A DNA stretch of 7,674 nucleotides, from positions 13,993-21,666 of the forward strand of contig DKBI01000040.1 in assembly GCA_002451175.1 (NCBI GenBank), given 5' to 3'. A model generated the notes under the pieces. That model searched no databases. It was not told where the DNA came from and saw only the letters and a program-made list of their open reading frames with translations. A program made the translations under genes and the position numbers. The stretch comes from Betaproteobacteria bacterium UBA6904 (lineage in GTDB: Bacteria > Pseudomonadota > Gammaproteobacteria > Burkholderiales > SG8-39). Positions 6,101 to 7,674 of the stretch are shown piece after piece; the stretch's first letter is position 1; every line of letters starts with the position of its first letter.

Positions 6101-7522
6101 TCAGCCGAGTTGCACGGGAATGTAGATGCGCGCGTCGTCGCGCTGCACGAGTAGCGCGATCGTTTTGCCCGCTCGTTCGACGCGCGCGCGCAACTCAGCG
6201 ACGCTCTTGATGGGCGTCCCGTTTACGGCGACGATGATGTCACCCGGCCGGATGCCCGCATTCGCGGCCTGGCCGCTGACGGTCTCCACCCGCAGGCGCC
6301 CGTCGGGCATTGCCGCCACGCCTACGCCGAGCCGGCCGTGGTCCGGCGCAGCGTCGTCCGCGCGCGCCACGGGCTCCGAGGCCGAGCGCCCGACGGTGAC
6401 CACCAGTTGCCGGCGTTCACCCTTGCGCCACACCTCGAGCGATGCCTTCTGCCCGGGCTTCAGATCGGCGACGAGCGAGGGCAACTCGGCGGAGCGCTCA
6501 ACCGCCTTGCCTTCGAACGCGAGGATCACGTCACCGGGTTGCAGGCCGGCCCGCGCGGCCGGGCTGTCGGTCTCCACGGAGGCGACGAGTGCGCCTGCGG
6601 GCTGGTCGAGACCGAACGAGCTCGCCAGCGGCTGCGTGACCTCCTGGATCAGCACGCCGAGGCGCCCGCGCTCGACATGCCCGGTCTGCACGAGCTGGTC
6701 CTTGACCTTGGCCGCGACGTCGATCGGGATCGCGAACGCCAGCCCCTGGTAGCCGCCGGTGCGCGAGTAGATCTGCGAGTTGATGCCGATGACCTCGCCG
6801 TTCATGTTGAAGAGCGGCCCGCCCGAGTTGCCCGGATTGACCGCTGCGTCCGTCTGGATGAACGGTACGAAAGATCCGTCGGGGAGCATCCGCGACGTGG
6901 CGCTCACGATGCCCGCGGTGACGGTGTTTTCGAACCCAAATGGCGAGCCGATCGCCACGACCCATTCGCCGACGCGAATGCTGCGCGGATCCCCGATGCG
7001 AACCGCCGGTAGGCCGCGGGCGTCGAGCCGGAGCACGGCCACGTCGGTCTGCCTGTCGACGCCGACGACCTTGGCCTTGAATTCGCGCCGGTCGGCCAGT
7101 TTCACCGTGACCTCGGTGGCGCCGTCGACGACGTGCGCGTTCGTCAGGACGATGCCGTCGGGACTCACGATGAATCCCGAGCCCTGGCCTCGCATCGGGC
7201 CGTGCGGGCTGGGCATCTGGAAGCGCCGGAAGAAGTCCGAGAACGGGCCGAAGTCCGGCGCTTCGTCGTCATCGTTGGCGACGGTGCGGTGTCCTACGAC
7301 GCTGATGTTGACGACGGCCGCCCTGTTCGCCTCGACCAACGCGGTGAAGTCGGGCAGGCCGCGCGGTACAGCCCGGGCGACGGCGGCGCTCGAGGCGACC
7401 GTGGACGGCGCGACTAGCGAGGGGGCACTGCCCAGTGCGGGTACGGCATGCATGGCGCCTACGGTACCCAGCGATGCAAGCCCGGCCGTGGCGAGAATGG
7501 CGACGATCGGTTTGACTTTCAT
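6101..7522 (-). CDS. degP: Periplasmic DegP/MucD (HtrA) serine protease with two PDZ domains
   Basis: HtrA proteases of this type degrade and chaperone misfolded proteins in the periplasm. The 473-residue protein starts with a signal peptide (basic KVK, hydrophobic core about 5-22, likely cleavage after AMHA near residue 26) and then an Ala/Ser/Pro-rich stretch to about 55. The trypsin-like domain has the full triad: His130 in TNAHVVDG, Asp160 in DRQTDVAVL and Ser233 in NPGNSGGP. The acidic and aromatic insert before it (about 80-112, including FSDFFRRF) matches the LA-loop region of DegP/MucD proteins. PDZ1 spans about 284-378 and PDZ2 about 396-470; both begin with the same GRLGV carboxylate-binding loop. 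Two PDZ domains exclude DegS/AlgW; DegP, DegQ and MucD cannot be separated by eye. An AAGGAG Shine-Dalgarno six bases upstream fixes the ATG. It is probably the first gene of an operon with the two-component system. Confidence 0.96.
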   Translation of the reverse strand: MKVKPIVAILATAGLASLGTVGAMHAVPALGSAPSLVAPSTVASSAAVARAVPRGLPDFTALVEANRAAVVNISVVGHRTVANDDDEAPDFGPFSDFFRRFQMPSPHGPMRGQGSGFIVSPDGIVLTNAHVVDGATEVTVKLADRREFKAKVVGVDRQTDVAVLRLDARGLPAVRIGDPRSIRVGEWVVAIGSPFGFENTVTAGIVSATSRMLPDGSFVPFIQTDAAVNPGNSGGPLFNMNGEVIGINSQIYSRTGGYQGLAFAIPIDVAAKVKDQLVQTGHVERGRLGVLIQEVTQPLASSFGLDQPAGALVASVETDSPAARAGLQPGDVILAFEGKAVERSAELPSLVADLKPGQKASLEVWRKGERRQLVVTVGRSASEPVARADDAAPDHGRLGVGVAAMPDGRLRVETVSGQAANAGIRPGDIIVAVNGTPIKSVAELRARVERAGKTIALLVQRDDARIYIPVQLG

Positions 7523-7528
7523 GCGGAT

Positions 7529-7534
7529 CTCCTT
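7529..7534 (-). promoter_or_regulatory. Strong Shine-Dalgarno AAGGAG of the DegP-like protease gene
   Basis: AAGGAG on the minus strand lies six bases from the ATG at 7522. It is the strongest ribosome binding site in the window and settles the start, in agreement with the signal peptide that follows. Confidence 0.85.
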
Positions 7535-7568
7535 CGATTCGGATACGGTGATCCGGATGATGGAGCGC

Positions 7569-7593
7569 GCGCCTTAAGCGCACCTTAAGGCGC
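7569..7593 (-). promoter_or_regulatory. PmrA/QseB-type operator (CTTAAG-N5-CTTAAG) within an inverted repeat
   Basis: Two identical hexamers CTTAAG lie at 7573-7578 and 7584-7589, separated by five bases, giving an 11-base period or one DNA turn. This equals the known box of PmrA-type OmpR-family regulators (YTTAAK-N5-YTTAAK). It is AT-rich in otherwise very GC-rich DNA. The hexamer is palindromic, and the flanks extend the symmetry to two perfect 10-base arms (GCGCCTTAAG and CTTAAGGCGC) around a five-base centre. The site is 50 bases upstream of the protease ATG, in the 87-base gap, where an activator or autoregulator would bind. A weak -10 candidate, CATCAT (minus strand, 7562-7557), lies ten bases downstream. 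Binding by the operon's own regulator is inferred. Confidence 0.7.
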
Positions 7594-7609
7594 CGGGTGA
7601 AGCGAAAGG

Positions 7610-7674
7610 TCAGGCCGGCGCTTCGGGCAGCCCGAGCGAATCGTCGGTGCCGAGGATCCAGGCGCCGCCGAGCG
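7610..7674 (-). CDS. C-terminal end of an unidentified protein (20 codons)
   Basis: An open frame enters from the right edge on the minus strand and ends at TGA 7612-7610. Its last residues include GGAWILGTDDSLGLPEAP. The bases are GC-rich and codon use looks coding, and the stop lies 87 bases before the protease start, so a real gene end is likely. The fragment is too short to identify; I do not recognise the family. Whether it is co-transcribed with the protease is unclear, since the operator-like repeat lies between them. Confidence 0.55.
   Translation of the reverse strand, partial: LGGAWILGTDDSLGLPEAPA

Overview
The window is a gene-dense, very GC-rich stretch of bacterial chromosome. 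GTG starts, overlapping stop/start pairs, a QseB/PmrA-type two-component system and a periplasmic HtrA protease point to a proteobacterium, most likely a betaproteobacterium. That placement is inferred from gene content and style; no marker gene is present. There are eight protein-coding genes, two of them cut by the window ends. I see no RNA genes, insertion sequences, CRISPR arrays or origins. Every intergenic gap is under 90 bases.

Left part (1-2648). A truncated acyl-CoA synthetase gene runs leftward out of the window. Diverging from it is a two-gene rightward unit: a small unrecognised protein of 145 residues, whose TGA overlaps the GTG start of a six-transmembrane class III nucleotide cyclase of 438 residues. 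The cyclase keeps both metal-binding aspartates and the transition-state arginine. It carries Gln and Ile where the canonical base-selecting Lys and transition-state Asn would be, so its substrate or activity is open to question.

Right part (2662-7674), all leftward. In transcription order: the last 20 codons of an unknown gene, a two-PDZ DegP/MucD-type periplasmic serine protease, an OmpR-family response regulator, a 2CSK_N/QseC-type sensor histidine kinase overlapping it by GTGA, and a stand-alone amidase-signature hydrolase. Gaps of 33, -4 and 35 bases suggest one operon, less certainly so for the amidase. The amidase meets the cyclase tail to tail, 13 bases apart.

The most informative regulatory signal lies just upstream of the protease gene: CTTAAG-N5-CTTAAG (7573-7589), which fits the binding box known for PmrA/QseB-type regulators. 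It sits inside a 10-bp-arm inverted repeat (7569-7593). The simplest reading is that the regulator encoded two genes downstream controls its own operon. Periplasmic proteolysis and envelope sensing would then form one autoregulated module.
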